DNA of 64,000 nucleotides from Gillisella vitis (GTDB taxonomy: Bacteria > Pseudomonadota > Alphaproteobacteria > Rhizobiales > Rhizobiaceae): positions 310,001-374,000 of the forward strand of contig NZ_LMVL02000003.1 of NCBI RefSeq assembly GCF_001541345.2. The letters run 5' to 3'. The position numbers and the translations under genes were made by a program. The notes under the pieces are model-generated. The model made no database searches. It was not told the DNA's origin and saw only the letters and a program-made list of their open reading frames with translations. Shown here piece by piece: positions 56,201-64,000 of the stretch. Positions within the stretch are counted from its first letter, which is position 1; the number at the start of each line of letters is the position of its first letter.

Positions 56201-56285
56201 CGAATTCTTCGATCCTGTTACCGCGAACGACAACGACGCGCGTCTCTTCTTCGTGAGACGCATCGATTAGCATTTTGTCTGCCAT
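53217..56285 (-). CDS. rne: Ribonuclease E
   Basis: Endonuclease at the core of the RNA degradosome. The 1022-residue protein has an S1 domain ([24 protein letters not shown]) interrupted after about residue 80 by an acidic, Ala/Glu-rich insert of some 200 residues, then the RNase H/DNase I-like catalytic core ([20 protein letters not shown] in part), the zinc-link CQHCSGTG, and a long low-complexity C-terminal half with Arg/Lys-rich blocks ([29 protein letters not shown]) that probably bind RNA and partners. ATG 56285 is the usual start ([16 protein letters not shown]). Alphaproteobacterial type. Confidence 0.95.
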   Translation of the reverse strand: [1022 protein letters not shown]

Positions 56286-56972
56286 GTAAGCTCTGCTCCT
56301 CGGCGCGACCGGTGGCGAGCAATGCCGCAGGCCTGGTGCCAAGCGGGGCTGATCTCGTGAGCGATGCGCCGGATATCGGTGCTCTCGTCTGCGGTATCTT
56401 TCCTGGCAGCAGTCCGTCAGCGTTCAGGGCATCAAAGGCCCCAAGGCGGACAACATTGGACAAAGGCTGCTGCAACGACATCAAATACCAAAACAAAAGC
56501 GACAATGACAAAGGCCTCTTGATAAGGCCCAATGAATGCTCAAAAGAGCGTTTGGCGGTTTCCCGCCCTGTTATTTTGCCGGAGATTCCGGCTGGACGAT
56601 TCAGTTTCGGGACAAAAATGCCTTGGCGGCGGATGAAAAATCAGACAAATGGCGCCAGGTCCGTTATTGGTTGGCAGCCGTCGGATGACTCTATCCCGTC
56701 GACAATTTTAACCCTTATTTCTGTTGTATGTCGTCTGTGTCACATTGGCAAGCGGCAAAGCCTGCCCTGCCATAATATTGATAAGACCAATAGATTAGAA
56801 TTGTTGCACTTGCGCGCGCCGATGAGGAATGATGGATAGTCGGTATGCGCGCTCCGGTTTACGGTTAGGATCGCATCATGTGCCGCCGGTGGTTGTAATT
56901 TCCAGTTGCCAGTCGGTCCGGTCGTTTGGGCAGGGTTGAAGGATGGGTGTGAATGATCGGGACTTTTAAAGC
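56286..56972. promoter_or_regulatory. Intergenic region between divergent rne and the amidase gene, with rne leader hairpins
   Basis: 687 bases without a supported gene. About 250-280 bases upstream of rne two adjacent stems occur: AATGCTC/GAGCGTT with an AAAA loop (56535-56541, 56546-56552) and GGCGG/CCGCC (56554-56558, 56563-56567). RNase E mRNAs often have long 5' leaders that RNase E itself cuts; these hairpins would fit such a leader. Promoters of both genes must lie here but are not clear. Confidence 0.4.
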
Positions 56973-58247
56973 GTGAGTGAAATGGTGTCGCGGCATGGAC
57001 GGATGGTGCGTTCAACGATGGAAAGCATGAGGCAAGGCAAGCGGCCTGGCGTGGCGATCCTGTGGCTATTGGCCTGTATTGTCTCGGGTTTCGCGCCTGC
57101 AAAAGCCTTTTCGGCGGATCGTCTCGCCGCGTTTGCAGCCCGGGTTGCCGGTGACGATGCCCGCACCCGTATCGTCATGGATTTCGACCAGAAGCCGGAA
57201 ACGACCGTGCGCTATATCGGCAATCCGGATCGCATCGTCGTCGATCTGCCAGCCACCGTCTTTGCCTTTCCAGCCGATGCACTGGTGGCGCGCGGCCTGT
57301 TTCGGGATATCCGTTTCGGCTCCATCGACGCCACCCATTCCCGTATCGTGCTGACGACGGCACGCCCTGCCAAACTCGTCCTGACAGACATTCGTCAGAA
57401 CGACGAGGGGCAGGGGTTTCGGCTGATTCTCGATGCGGAGATGACCGATAATGACACATTTTCCAAACTGGTCGCTTCCCAGGCCTGGGAGGCCGATGCC
57501 TACAACAATGGCAAGAGCCCGCGCATAGAACAGGCGGCACCAGCGACGGATGGCGAGTTTCTGATTGCCGTCGATGCCGGCCATGGCGGTATCGATACCG
57601 GGGCCACAGGCAAGACCACCAATACGCCGGAAAAAACTGTGACGCTTGGCTTTGCCCGGGCGCTGGCTGCCGAGCTTAACCGGCAAAAGGGCGTCAAGGC
57701 CTTCCTGACCCGCGATGGCGATACGTTTCTTTCCCTGTCGCAGCGTGTGACGCTGGCGCGGCAGAAGGGCGCAAACCTGTTTATTTCGCTGCATGCCGAT
57801 ATGCTGGGCCAGGCCAATATTCGCGGCGCAACCGTTTATACCATTTCAGACAAGGCATCCGACCATCTTGCTGAGGCGGCAGCGGCGCGTGAAAACCAAT
57901 CGGACGAGGTTGGTGGTGTCGATGCGAGCGCCGAACCGCAGGAGGTTTCCGATATCCTGGCTGATCTCACCCGGCGCGAGACCCAGGCCTTTTCCATCGC
58001 CATGGCCAAATCGGTGGTGACGTCGTTCGACGGGCAAATCAACCTGATCAACAATCCGCATCGCTTTGCCGGATTCCGGGTGTTGCAGGCCCAGGATGTG
58101 CCGTCGGTGCTGCTCGAACTTGGGTTTCTGTCCAACAAGGAAGACGAGAAGCTCTTGCTCGATCCGGCCTGGCGCGGCAAAGTGGTGAAACTGATCGCCG
58201 AGGCGGTGAAGAAATATCGCCAGCCGCTTGTTGCCAAAGGTGGTTGA
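56973..58247 (+). CDS. N-acetylmuramoyl-L-alanine amidase with AMIN domain (AmiC-like)
   Basis: Periplasmic cell-wall amidase that splits septal peptidoglycan. The 424-residue protein has a long N-terminal region with a signal anchor (about 27-46, ending PAKAFSADR), an AMIN localisation domain (about 50-155) and an Amidase_3 catalytic domain (about 192-415) with zinc residues in VDAGHGGIDTGATG, PEKTVTLGFA and FISLHADM and the catalytic Glu in LLELGFLSN. The start is uncertain: GTG 56973 is given; ATG 56982 or 57003 would also leave an intact signal. Upstream of mrcA in the same direction. Confidence 0.92.
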   Translation: MSEMVSRHGRMVRSTMESMRQGKRPGVAILWLLACIVSGFAPAKAFSADRLAAFAARVAGDDARTRIVMDFDQKPETTVRYIGNPDRIVVDLPATVFAFPADALVARGLFRDIRFGSIDATHSRIVLTTARPAKLVLTDIRQNDEGQGFRLILDAEMTDNDTFSKLVASQAWEADAYNNGKSPRIEQAAPATDGEFLIAVDAGHGGIDTGATGKTTNTPEKTVTLGFARALAAELNRQKGVKAFLTRDGDTFLSLSQRVTLARQKGANLFISLHADMLGQANIRGATVYTISDKASDHLAEAAAARENQSDEVGGVDASAEPQEVSDILADLTRRETQAFSIAMAKSVVTSFDGQINLINNPHRFAGFRVLQAQDVPSVLLELGFLSNKEDEKLLLDPAWRGKVVKLIAEAVKKYRQPLVAKGG

Positions 58248-58484
58248 CGCTCGGGACGCCAAACCGCGATACATTTTGGCTGGAAATGTTCTAAAGGCAA
58301 AGCCTGGTGTTTACTGTGAATGTCTCTGCGTGTGCCGATCTATCGAAGAGTAATGCGGAAACATGAAAGTTGATCGCGATGGCTGTGTGTAACAGGGGCG
58401 AGGCCCTATTTTACGCACATTGTCACAACAACACCAGGAAACACCCGGGCGGTGGTGTTCAATGCGCCTCCCGACTTGTAATTG

Positions 58485-58508
58485 GTGGCGTCGTATGCAA
58501 AACGCCAC
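58485..58508. promoter_or_regulatory. Hairpin and promoter-like segment before mrcA
   Basis: GTGGCGT (58485-58491) pairs with ACGCCAC (58502-58508). TTGACA at 58523-58528 could be a -35, but the -10 is unclear. The 324-base gap holds nothing else I recognise. Confidence 0.35.
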
Positions 58509-58571
58509 GATATAAGCGATGCTTGACATACAGGCGTATGCGAACCGAAAGCGATTGCCGGTAGCTTCACG

Positions 58572-61028
58572 ATGATAAGACTGATTGGATATCTCTTCGG
58601 ATTGGCTTCCGTTGCCGCGCTTGCCGCGGCGGCCGCTGCTGCCATCTATCTGACGACCATTACCAAGGATCTGCCTGATTATGAGGTGTTGAGCCGGTAT
58701 GCGCCGCCCGTGATGACCCGCGTCCATGCCGGTAACGGCGCGCTGATTGCCGAATATGCCCATGAACGGCGGTTGTTCATGCCGATCCAGGCCATTCCCG
58801 ATCGTGTAAAGGCGGCGTTCCTGTCGGCGGAAGACAAGAATTTCTACACCCATCCCGGGGTTGATATCTGGGGCCTTGGCCGCGCCATCCTGGTAAACTT
58901 GCAGAATTTCGGCTCCGGTCGCCGTCCTGTCGGCGCTTCGACCATCACCCAACAGGTCGCCAAGAACTTTCTTCTGTCTTCCGACCAGACCATGGACCGC
59001 AAGATCAAGGAGGCCATTCTCTCCTTCCGCATCGAGCAAGCCTATTCCAAGGACAAGATCCTCGAGCTTTATCTGAACGAGATTTTCTTCGGCCTGAATT
59101 CCTATGGTATCGCTGCTGCGGCTTTGACCTATTTCGACAAGCCTGTTACCGAACTGACCATTGCCGAAACCGCCTACCTTGCCTCGCTGCCTAAAGGCCC
59201 GGCCAATTACCATCCCTACCGCCATACCCAGGCTGCTATCGAGCGCCGCAATTGGGTTATCGACCGGCTGGTAGAAAACGGCTTCGTCAGCCAGGCCGAT
59301 GGTGAGGCGGCCAAGAAGGAAGATCTGGGCGTCAACCTGCGGCGCGGTGGCGGCAATGTTTTTGCCTCGGATTATTTCTCCGAAGAAGTCCGCCGTCAGA
59401 TTATCGATAAATACGGCACCAAGTCCCTTTATGAAGGTGGGCTTTCGGTTCGCACCTCGCTCGATCCCGAGCTACAGGTCGCCGCCCGCAAGGCGCTTCA
59501 GGATGGTTTGCTGAGCTATGACGAACGGCGCGGCTATCGCGGTCCGATCACCCATATTGAAATGGGGTCTGACTGGGGCGTTCCGCTAGCCGATGTGGCA
59601 AGCCTTGCCGACGTGCCGGAATGGGAAGTCGCGGTCGTGCTTTCGACCTCCAAGACCGAGGTGCAGATCGGCCTGAAACCGGATCGTGACGGCGCGGGCA
59701 AAGTGGTGCCCGAGCGTCTGACTGGCACCATCAAGGCTGATGCCATGGACTGGGCCTATCGGTCGGGACGCGGTGACCGCAAGACGGCCAAATCGCCTGA
59801 CGGTGTCTTGCAGCCCGGTGACGTGGTCTATGCCGAAAAGATCGGCGCCGATACCTCCACGAATTATCGCCTGCGGCAGCCGCCGAAAGTCCAAGGCGGT
59901 TTCGTTGCCATGGACCCGCATACGGGTCGTGTTCTGGCACTGGTTGGCGGCTTCTCCTACGCCCAATCGGAATTCAACCGCGCGACACAGGCCATGCGTC
60001 AGCCGGGTTCGTCCTTCAAGCCGTTCGTTTATGCGGCGGCGCTGGATAGCGGCTATACACCGGCTTCCGTCGTGCTCGATGCTCCGGTGGAATTCGTGTC
60101 CGGTGGCGAGGTCTGGCGGCCGCAGAACGATGGCGGCGGCTCCATCGGTCCGGCGACGCTGCGCTTTGCCATCGAGCATTCGCGCAATCTTATGACGGTG
60201 CGCCTGGCCAATGACATGGGCATGAATCTGGTGGCCGAATATGCCGAACGCTTCGGCATTTACGATCACATGCAGCCCGTGCTGGCTATGTCGCTCGGGG
60301 CAGGTGAAACCACAGTCATGCGCATGGTTTCCGCCTATGCGGTGATTGCCAATGGCGGCAAGCAGATCAAGCCGACCCTGATCGACCGGATCCAGGACCG
60401 CTACGGCAAGACGATCTTCAAGCATGAAGAGCGGATCTGCGAAGGCTGCAATGCGGACGAATGGCACAATCAGGATGAGCCGGTTCTGGCCGATAACCGG
60501 TTGCAGGTGCTTGATCCGATGACCTCCTATCAGATCACCTCGATGATGCAGGGTGTTATCCAGCGCGGCACCGCTTATGGCAAGATCAAGCTGGACCGCG
60601 ACGTGGCGGGCAAGACCGGCACCACCAACGACGCCAAGGATACCTGGTTCGTCGGCTTCACCCCGAATATCGTCGCCGGTGTTTATATCGGTTACGACAA
60701 TCCGACCCCAATGGGCCGGGGTGCGACGGGTGGCTCGATGTCGGCACCGGTGTTTAATGAATTCATGCAGACCGCAGTGAAGGGCACACCGCCCAGCAAG
60801 TTCAAGGTGCCTGACGGTATGCAGATGATTGCTGTCAACCGCAAGACCGGCATGGCGGCGGTCGAGGGCGATCCGGATACGATTGTCGAGGCCTTCAAGC
60901 CCGGCACCGGCCCGGCCGACAGCCTCTCGGTCATTGGCATGGACAGCAATATGCAGCCGGACGAGATCATGAAAAGCTCGCCGCAGGTCAATCAGGCCGT
61001 TCAGTCTGGGACGCCCGGCCTGTTTTAA
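58572..61028 (+). CDS. mrcA: Penicillin-binding protein 1A
   Basis: Bifunctional class A PBP that polymerises and cross-links peptidoglycan. The 818-residue protein has an N-terminal membrane anchor (about 6-28), glycosyltransferase motifs EDKNFYTHPGVD, GASTITQQVAKN, KIKEAILSFRIEQ and LELYLNEIFFG, an OB-like domain, and transpeptidase motifs SSFK at 480-483, SRN at 537-539 and KTGT from 681. Only a weak GGTAG precedes ATG 58572. A hairpin follows the stop. Confidence 0.96.
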   Translation: MIRLIGYLFGLASVAALAAAAAAAIYLTTITKDLPDYEVLSRYAPPVMTRVHAGNGALIAEYAHERRLFMPIQAIPDRVKAAFLSAEDKNFYTHPGVDIWGLGRAILVNLQNFGSGRRPVGASTITQQVAKNFLLSSDQTMDRKIKEAILSFRIEQAYSKDKILELYLNEIFFGLNSYGIAAAALTYFDKPVTELTIAETAYLASLPKGPANYHPYRHTQAAIERRNWVIDRLVENGFVSQADGEAAKKEDLGVNLRRGGGNVFASDYFSEEVRRQIIDKYGTKSLYEGGLSVRTSLDPELQVAARKALQDGLLSYDERRGYRGPITHIEMGSDWGVPLADVASLADVPEWEVAVVLSTSKTEVQIGLKPDRDGAGKVVPERLTGTIKADAMDWAYRSGRGDRKTAKSPDGVLQPGDVVYAEKIGADTSTNYRLRQPPKVQGGFVAMDPHTGRVLALVGGFSYAQSEFNRATQAMRQPGSSFKPFVYAAALDSGYTPASVVLDAPVEFVSGGEVWRPQNDGGGSIGPATLRFAIEHSRNLMTVRLANDMGMNLVAEYAERFGIYDHMQPVLAMSLGAGETTVMRMVSAYAVIANGGKQIKPTLIDRIQDRYGKTIFKHEERICEGCNADEWHNQDEPVLADNRLQVLDPMTSYQITSMMQGVIQRGTAYGKIKLDRDVAGKTGTTNDAKDTWFVGFTPNIVAGVYIGYDNPTPMGRGATGGSMSAPVFNEFMQTAVKGTPPSKFKVPDGMQMIAVNRKTGMAAVEGDPDTIVEAFKPGTGPADSLSVIGMDSNMQPDEIMKSSPQVNQAVQSGTPGLF

Positions 61029-61048
61029 TAGAACGATCAAGCGTGTAG

Positions 61049-61079
61049 CGATGCCCCGGACTTTACTTCCGGGGCATCG
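61049..61079. terminator. Hairpin between mrcA and prfB
   Basis: CGATGCCCCGGA (61049-61060) pairs perfectly with TCCGGGGCATCG (61068-61079), loop 7 bases, 20 bases after the mrcA stop. No T-run follows, so readthrough into prfB is possible. Confidence 0.65.
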
Positions 61080-61132
61080 GCAATTATGGACCGGGCACGA
61101 TATCGAAAAACCAGATTCCGAGAAAAGGACCC

Positions 61133-62261
61133 ATGCGTAACGAAATCGAAAATGTCGTCGACGAAATCAAGCAGGCCATAAGCCTGCTGAGGAGGCATCT
61201 TTAACTGGGATCAGGCGGTAAGACGACTGGACTGGTTGAATAACAAGGCTGAGGACCCCAACCTCTGGAACGACGCGGCTGAGGCCCAGAAGCTGATGCG
61301 CGAGCGCCAGCAGCTGGAAGACAGCATTGCCGGCGTGCGCCGTCTTGAACAGCAGATGAAGGATAATATCGAGCTGATCGAGATGGGTGAGGAAGAGGGC
61401 GACGAGAGCATCGTCAAGGAGGCAGAGGAAGGCCTGAAAGCCCTTAAAGCCGAATCTGGTAAATTGCAGGTTGAAGCCATGCTGTCCGGCGAAGCCGATG
61501 GCAATGACACCTATGTCGAAGTACATTCCGGTGCTGGCGGCACGGAAAGCCAGGACTGGGCCAACATGCTGCTGCGCATGTATACCCGCTGGGCTGAGCG
61601 CAATGGCTTCAAGGTGGAATTGCTGGAAGTGCATGACGGCGAAGAAGCTGGCATCAAGTCGGCCACCATTCTGGTCAAGGGCCATAATGCCTATGGTTGG
61701 ATGAAGACCGAATCGGGCGTGCATCGCCTGGTGCGCATTTCGCCTTATGATAGCAATGCGCGGCGCCATACCTCGTTTTCCTCCATCTGGGTCTATCCGG
61801 TGGTGGATGATTCGATTCAGATCGACATCAACGAAAGCGATTGCCGTATCGATACCTACCGCTCCTCCGGTGCAGGCGGTCAGCACGTCAACACCACCGA
61901 CTCGGCAGTGCGCATCACCCATATTCCAAGTGGGATTGCGGTCTCGTGTCAGCAGGAACGGTCTCAGCATAAGAACAAGGCCAAGGCCTGGGACATGTTG
62001 CGCGCCCGTCTCTACGAAGTCGAGCTGAAGAAACGCGAGGAAGCGGCCAATGCTGAGGCTGCCTCCAAGACCGATATCGGCTGGGGTCACCAGATTCGTT
62101 CCTACGTGTTGCAGCCCTATCAGTTGGTCAAGGATCTCCGCACTGGCGTCGAAAGTACGGCGCCAGACGATGTCCTGAACGGCGACATAAGCCCGTTCAT
62201 GGAGGCCGCACTCGCCCATCGCATTAGCGGTAGTGCTGATTCGGTTTCCGATATCGACTGA
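61133..62261 (+). CDS. prfB: Peptide chain release factor 2, made by programmed +1 frameshift
   Basis: Terminates translation at UGA and UAA. Frame 1 runs 23 codons from ATG 61133 to CTT 61199-61201 and meets TAA at 61202. Skipping T61202 continues in frame from AAC 61203 to 62261, giving 375 residues, the family length. The frameshift cassette is complete: AGGAGG (61190-61195), three bases CAT, then CTT-TAA-C, the geometry of the classic AGGGGG-TAT-CTT-TGA-C. The stop is TAA where UGA is normal. Later motifs: SPYD (recognition, usually SPF) and GAGGQHVN (catalysis). An automatic call from 61236 would miss the N-terminus. Confidence 0.93.
61190..61205 (+). promoter_or_regulatory. Programmed +1 frameshift site of prfB
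   Basis: AGGAGG-CAT-CTT-TAA-C. The internal Shine-Dalgarno, three-base spacer, slippery CTT-T and in-frame stop are all present. The in-frame stop is TAA, so both RF1 and RF2 could read it. Confidence 0.9.
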
Positions 62262-62316
62262 TGTCGGGCCAGGTTTGGCGGTTCTTGTGCCGCGCCTCTT
62301 GCATGCAGTGAAATGC

Positions 62317-62350
62317 AAACCGTCTGAGTTTCTGTTCAGGCGGTTTTTTT
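62317..62350 (+). terminator. Intrinsic terminator of prfB
   Basis: AAACCGTCTGA (62317-62327) pairs with TCAGGCGGTTT (62336-62346), one G-U, then four further T residues (seven in a row in all). It lies 55 bases after the prfB stop. Confidence 0.92.
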
Positions 62351-62391
62351 GTATAATGATTTTCGGATCGCGAGCAAAAGGGAAGTACCTC

Positions 62392-63291
62392 ATGCCGACA
62401 TGGACTGAAATCGTTAAAGCCAATGTCGAGCACTATGGTGATCTGGTCGCAGGAATTGACCCAGCGCTTGGCGATGTCCCCGCACTCTTCGAGAATGGCG
62501 ATGGCTGCTGGATCGAAGACTATGTGGACTTTCTTCTCGATACGATCGAGGGACATGTTGGCTTCGTCAAGTTCCAGTCGGCTTACTTCGAGGCTTGCGG
62601 CATCAAAGGCTTGAAGGCTCTGTCGATGGGCATGGCACGCGCGCGGGCGGCGGGCATTGGCGTTATACTCGATGCAAAGCGCGGCGATATCGGCGCAACA
62701 GCCTCAGCCTATGCGAGGGCTTATCTGGTTCCCGGCGCTGAAGGGGGGAGCGGTGACTTCGAGGCGGATTGCCTGACCGTCAATCCGCTGATGGGACCCG
62801 ACACGCTTGCCCCCTTTGTCGAGGCGGCGCAGGCGCATGGCAAAGGCCTGTTTGTCCTCTGCCGCACGTCCAATCCGGGCGCAGGCTGGTTACAGGACAA
62901 GATGACAGGCAACCAGCTTATCTCGGACCGGCTGGCTGGGCTGATCGGTGGTTTTATCCCTGACACGATTGCGGACGGTGATCTCAGTGCCATTGGGGCG
63001 GTCATCGGCGCGACGGTTCCTGCGGAAGGCCGCCGCCTTAGGCAATTTATGCCCCGTTCGATCATTCTTGCACCAGGATTGGGTGCGCAAGGCGCTGATC
63101 CGCTGGCCATCCACTCCTTGCGCGGAACCGTTCCCGGTGATTTGTTGGTGCCTGTGTCCCGTGGCCTGACGAAGGTCGAAGACAGAAGCCTTTCCCTGAG
63201 CGCGTATGCCGAGTTGATCCTTGGCAGGCTGGACAGTTTCAAGCAGTCCATTGCCTATAATTACAGCCAGCCACGGGCCAGAGCGATTTGA
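62392..63291 (+). CDS. pyrF: Type 2 orotidine 5'-phosphate decarboxylase
   Basis: Final step of UMP synthesis. The 299-residue protein is longer than the common 235-residue type 1 enzyme and has the type 2 layout: AGIDPALGDVP, FVKFQSAYFEACG with catalytic Lys60, and the core motif DAKRGDI at residues 94-100 (Asp94, Lys96, Asp99), then TVNPLMGPD, SNPGAG and APGLGAQGADP. All key residues are present, so it should be active. AAGGGAAG precedes ATG 62392; the frame opens at 62233 inside prfB. It stands alone after the prfB terminator, away from pyrB. Confidence 0.88.
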   Translation: MPTWTEIVKANVEHYGDLVAGIDPALGDVPALFENGDGCWIEDYVDFLLDTIEGHVGFVKFQSAYFEACGIKGLKALSMGMARARAAGIGVILDAKRGDIGATASAYARAYLVPGAEGGSGDFEADCLTVNPLMGPDTLAPFVEAAQAHGKGLFVLCRTSNPGAGWLQDKMTGNQLISDRLAGLIGGFIPDTIADGDLSAIGAVIGATVPAEGRRLRQFMPRSIILAPGLGAQGADPLAIHSLRGTVPGDLLVPVSRGLTKVEDRSLSLSAYAELILGRLDSFKQSIAYNYSQPRARAI

Positions 63292-63297
63292 TGTTAT

Positions 63298-63843
63298 TCA
63301 GTGGCTCTCGCGCTCGACCTGGATTTCACCGAATTCATCGACAACCACCGTCCAGCTTTCCGGATCGTTCGAGCGGGCGTCTTGCTTCAGATAGACGGTT
63401 GCCGAAAGACCGAAACCGCGATTGACCCCGGAGGGATCTTCGCTGCGAATATCGGTGACATAGGCATGCAGATCGGTGATTTCCTGCAATTCGACGGTGT
63501 CGACAATCTGTGATCCTTGATCGGCAACGGACATCTGGCTGAGGAAAACCTTGGCGGTGCGATCCGGCTGGCGCAGGGCGTAGAGCCGGTAATAACCGCG
63601 CCGCGTCCCGTCCTTGCTTGCGTCGATGACGCCAGGGCTTTTGACGATGCCGGTGCTGTTTGCCGTGCCGGGATCCTCCCAATAGCCACCGCTGATTAGG
63701 AATGTCACAGCTGATGGTACCGTTTCGGCTTCCTGTGCCAAGGCGCTAGCGTTCGTGAACAAGAAGGGGAGGGTGCAGACCGTCAGCGCCACGGCAAAAG
63801 CGGTGGCGGATGCTGAAAAATCCAGGCGTCCCTTCATCTGCAT
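63298..63843 (-). CDS. Exported protein of unknown function
   Basis: A 181-residue protein with a clear signal peptide (residues 1-36, hydrophobic core AVALTVCTLPFLF, ending ASALA). The mature part is a beta-rich domain with ISGGYWEDPG, GTRRGYYRLYALRQPDRTAKV and a C-terminal SWTVVVDEFGEIQVER, with no motif I can assign. GGAG lies seven bases before ATG 63843. Convergent with pyrF, six bases apart, and followed upstream by another reverse gene, possibly the same operon. Confidence 0.78.
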   Translation of the reverse strand: MQMKGRLDFSASATAFAVALTVCTLPFLFTNASALAQEAETVPSAVTFLISGGYWEDPGTANSTGIVKSPGVIDASKDGTRRGYYRLYALRQPDRTAKVFLSQMSVADQGSQIVDTVELQEITDLHAYVTDIRSEDPSGVNRGFGLSATVYLKQDARSNDPESWTVVVDEFGEIQVERESH

Positions 63844-63885
63844 CGGTTCACTCCGGCTTACGCCCCTTGTGCTGTACAATATGTT

Positions 63886-64000
63886 TCAATTGGCGAATTG
63901 CTCGGCGAGGATTCGTTCCGACCAGGAATGATCGGGATCTGACAATATCCGCGCGGTAATATCCTTGGCCTGTTCGATCTGGACGGTGAGCACCGACTTG
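63886..64000 (-). CDS. C-terminal end of an unidentified protein (cut by window edge)
   Basis: Reverse frame ending at TGA 63886-63888. The last 37 residues visible begin KSVLTVQIEQAKDITARILS and end SERILAEQFAN. Codon use looks like its neighbours. Too little is visible to name it. It ends 42 bases before the exported-protein gene and probably shares its transcript. Confidence 0.5.
   Translation of the reverse strand, partial: KSVLTVQIEQAKDITARILSDPDHSWSERILAEQFAN

Noticed and set aside
56312..56839. 175-codon forward ORF upstream of the amidase gene
   Set aside because: It overlaps the rne leader and promoter region, with no start signal or recognisable domain.
59586..61040. 484-codon reverse frame opposite mrcA
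   Set aside because: Shadow of PBP1A, His-rich and without a plausible ribosome-binding site.

Overview
The window looks like part of the main chromosome of an alphaproteobacterium in the Rhizobiaceae, most likely Agrobacterium or Allorhizobium. Evidence is the moderately GC-rich coding sequence, the gene order nuoN-birA-rnj-mce-(DUF1467)-proS-lolC-lolD-dnaE, the divK-pleD-rpmG group, alphaproteobacterial families (DUF2155, DUF3572, NDUFA12-like complex I subunit, short ProS, RNase E with a large acidic insert) and an alphaproteobacterial LexA box (GAAC-N7-GAAC) at dinB. Both window edges cut genes: nuoN lacks its start and an unidentified reverse-strand gene at the right end lacks its 5' part. 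No insertion sequence, prophage, CRISPR array, rRNA or tRNA was seen.

Layout. 0-14 kb (mostly +): end of complex I, biotin ligase, RNase J, methylmalonyl-CoA epimerase, a divergent RidA/TetR pair, ProRS, a Lol lipoprotein exporter and the replicative polymerase DnaE. 14-18 kb (-): L,D-transpeptidase, DNA polymerase IV, HAD-like protein and DUF3572 protein. 18-21 kb: DivK and PleD, then a 1-kb structured, partly AT-rich intergenic region with a probable sRNA, then rpmG. 21-33 kb (-): MFS transporter, DUF983, RNase R, topoisomerase I, DprA, PlsY, a degenerate dihydroorotase and aspartate transcarbamylase. 33-46 kb: AidB-like acyl-CoA dehydrogenase, RuvX, a beta-lactamase-fold hydrolase, and GatCAB split into gatCA and gatB with four GNAT acetyltransferases and a glycolipid operon (GT2, LAB_N, GT39) around and between them. 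46-53 kb: NDUFA12-like and DUF2155 proteins, Aat, the biotin carboxylase module (accC, accB), AroQ, a DsbA-like oxidoreductase and an aminotransferase. 53-64 kb: RNase E, cell-wall amidase, PBP1A, RF2 with a programmed frameshift, and a type 2 OMP decarboxylase.

Connections. BirA (1.4 kb) should biotinylate AccB (49 kb), which works with AccC. GatCAB makes Gln-tRNA (and possibly Asn-tRNA) by transamidation. Ldt, AmiC-like amidase and PBP1A act on peptidoglycan. RNase J, R and E give three major RNA-decay enzymes in one window. PyrB, its PyrC-like partner and a type 2 PyrF belong to pyrimidine synthesis.

Most unusual points: the RF2 recoding site uses UAA instead of the usual UGA; the PyrC-like protein next to PyrB has lost its metal ligands; dinB has a perfect LexA box at its start; a 28-residue membrane peptide lies behind a near-LexA motif; two intergenic regions carry well-formed sRNA candidates; and a perfect 24-bp hairpin lies behind rnr. 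All calls come from reading the sequence; no database search was run.
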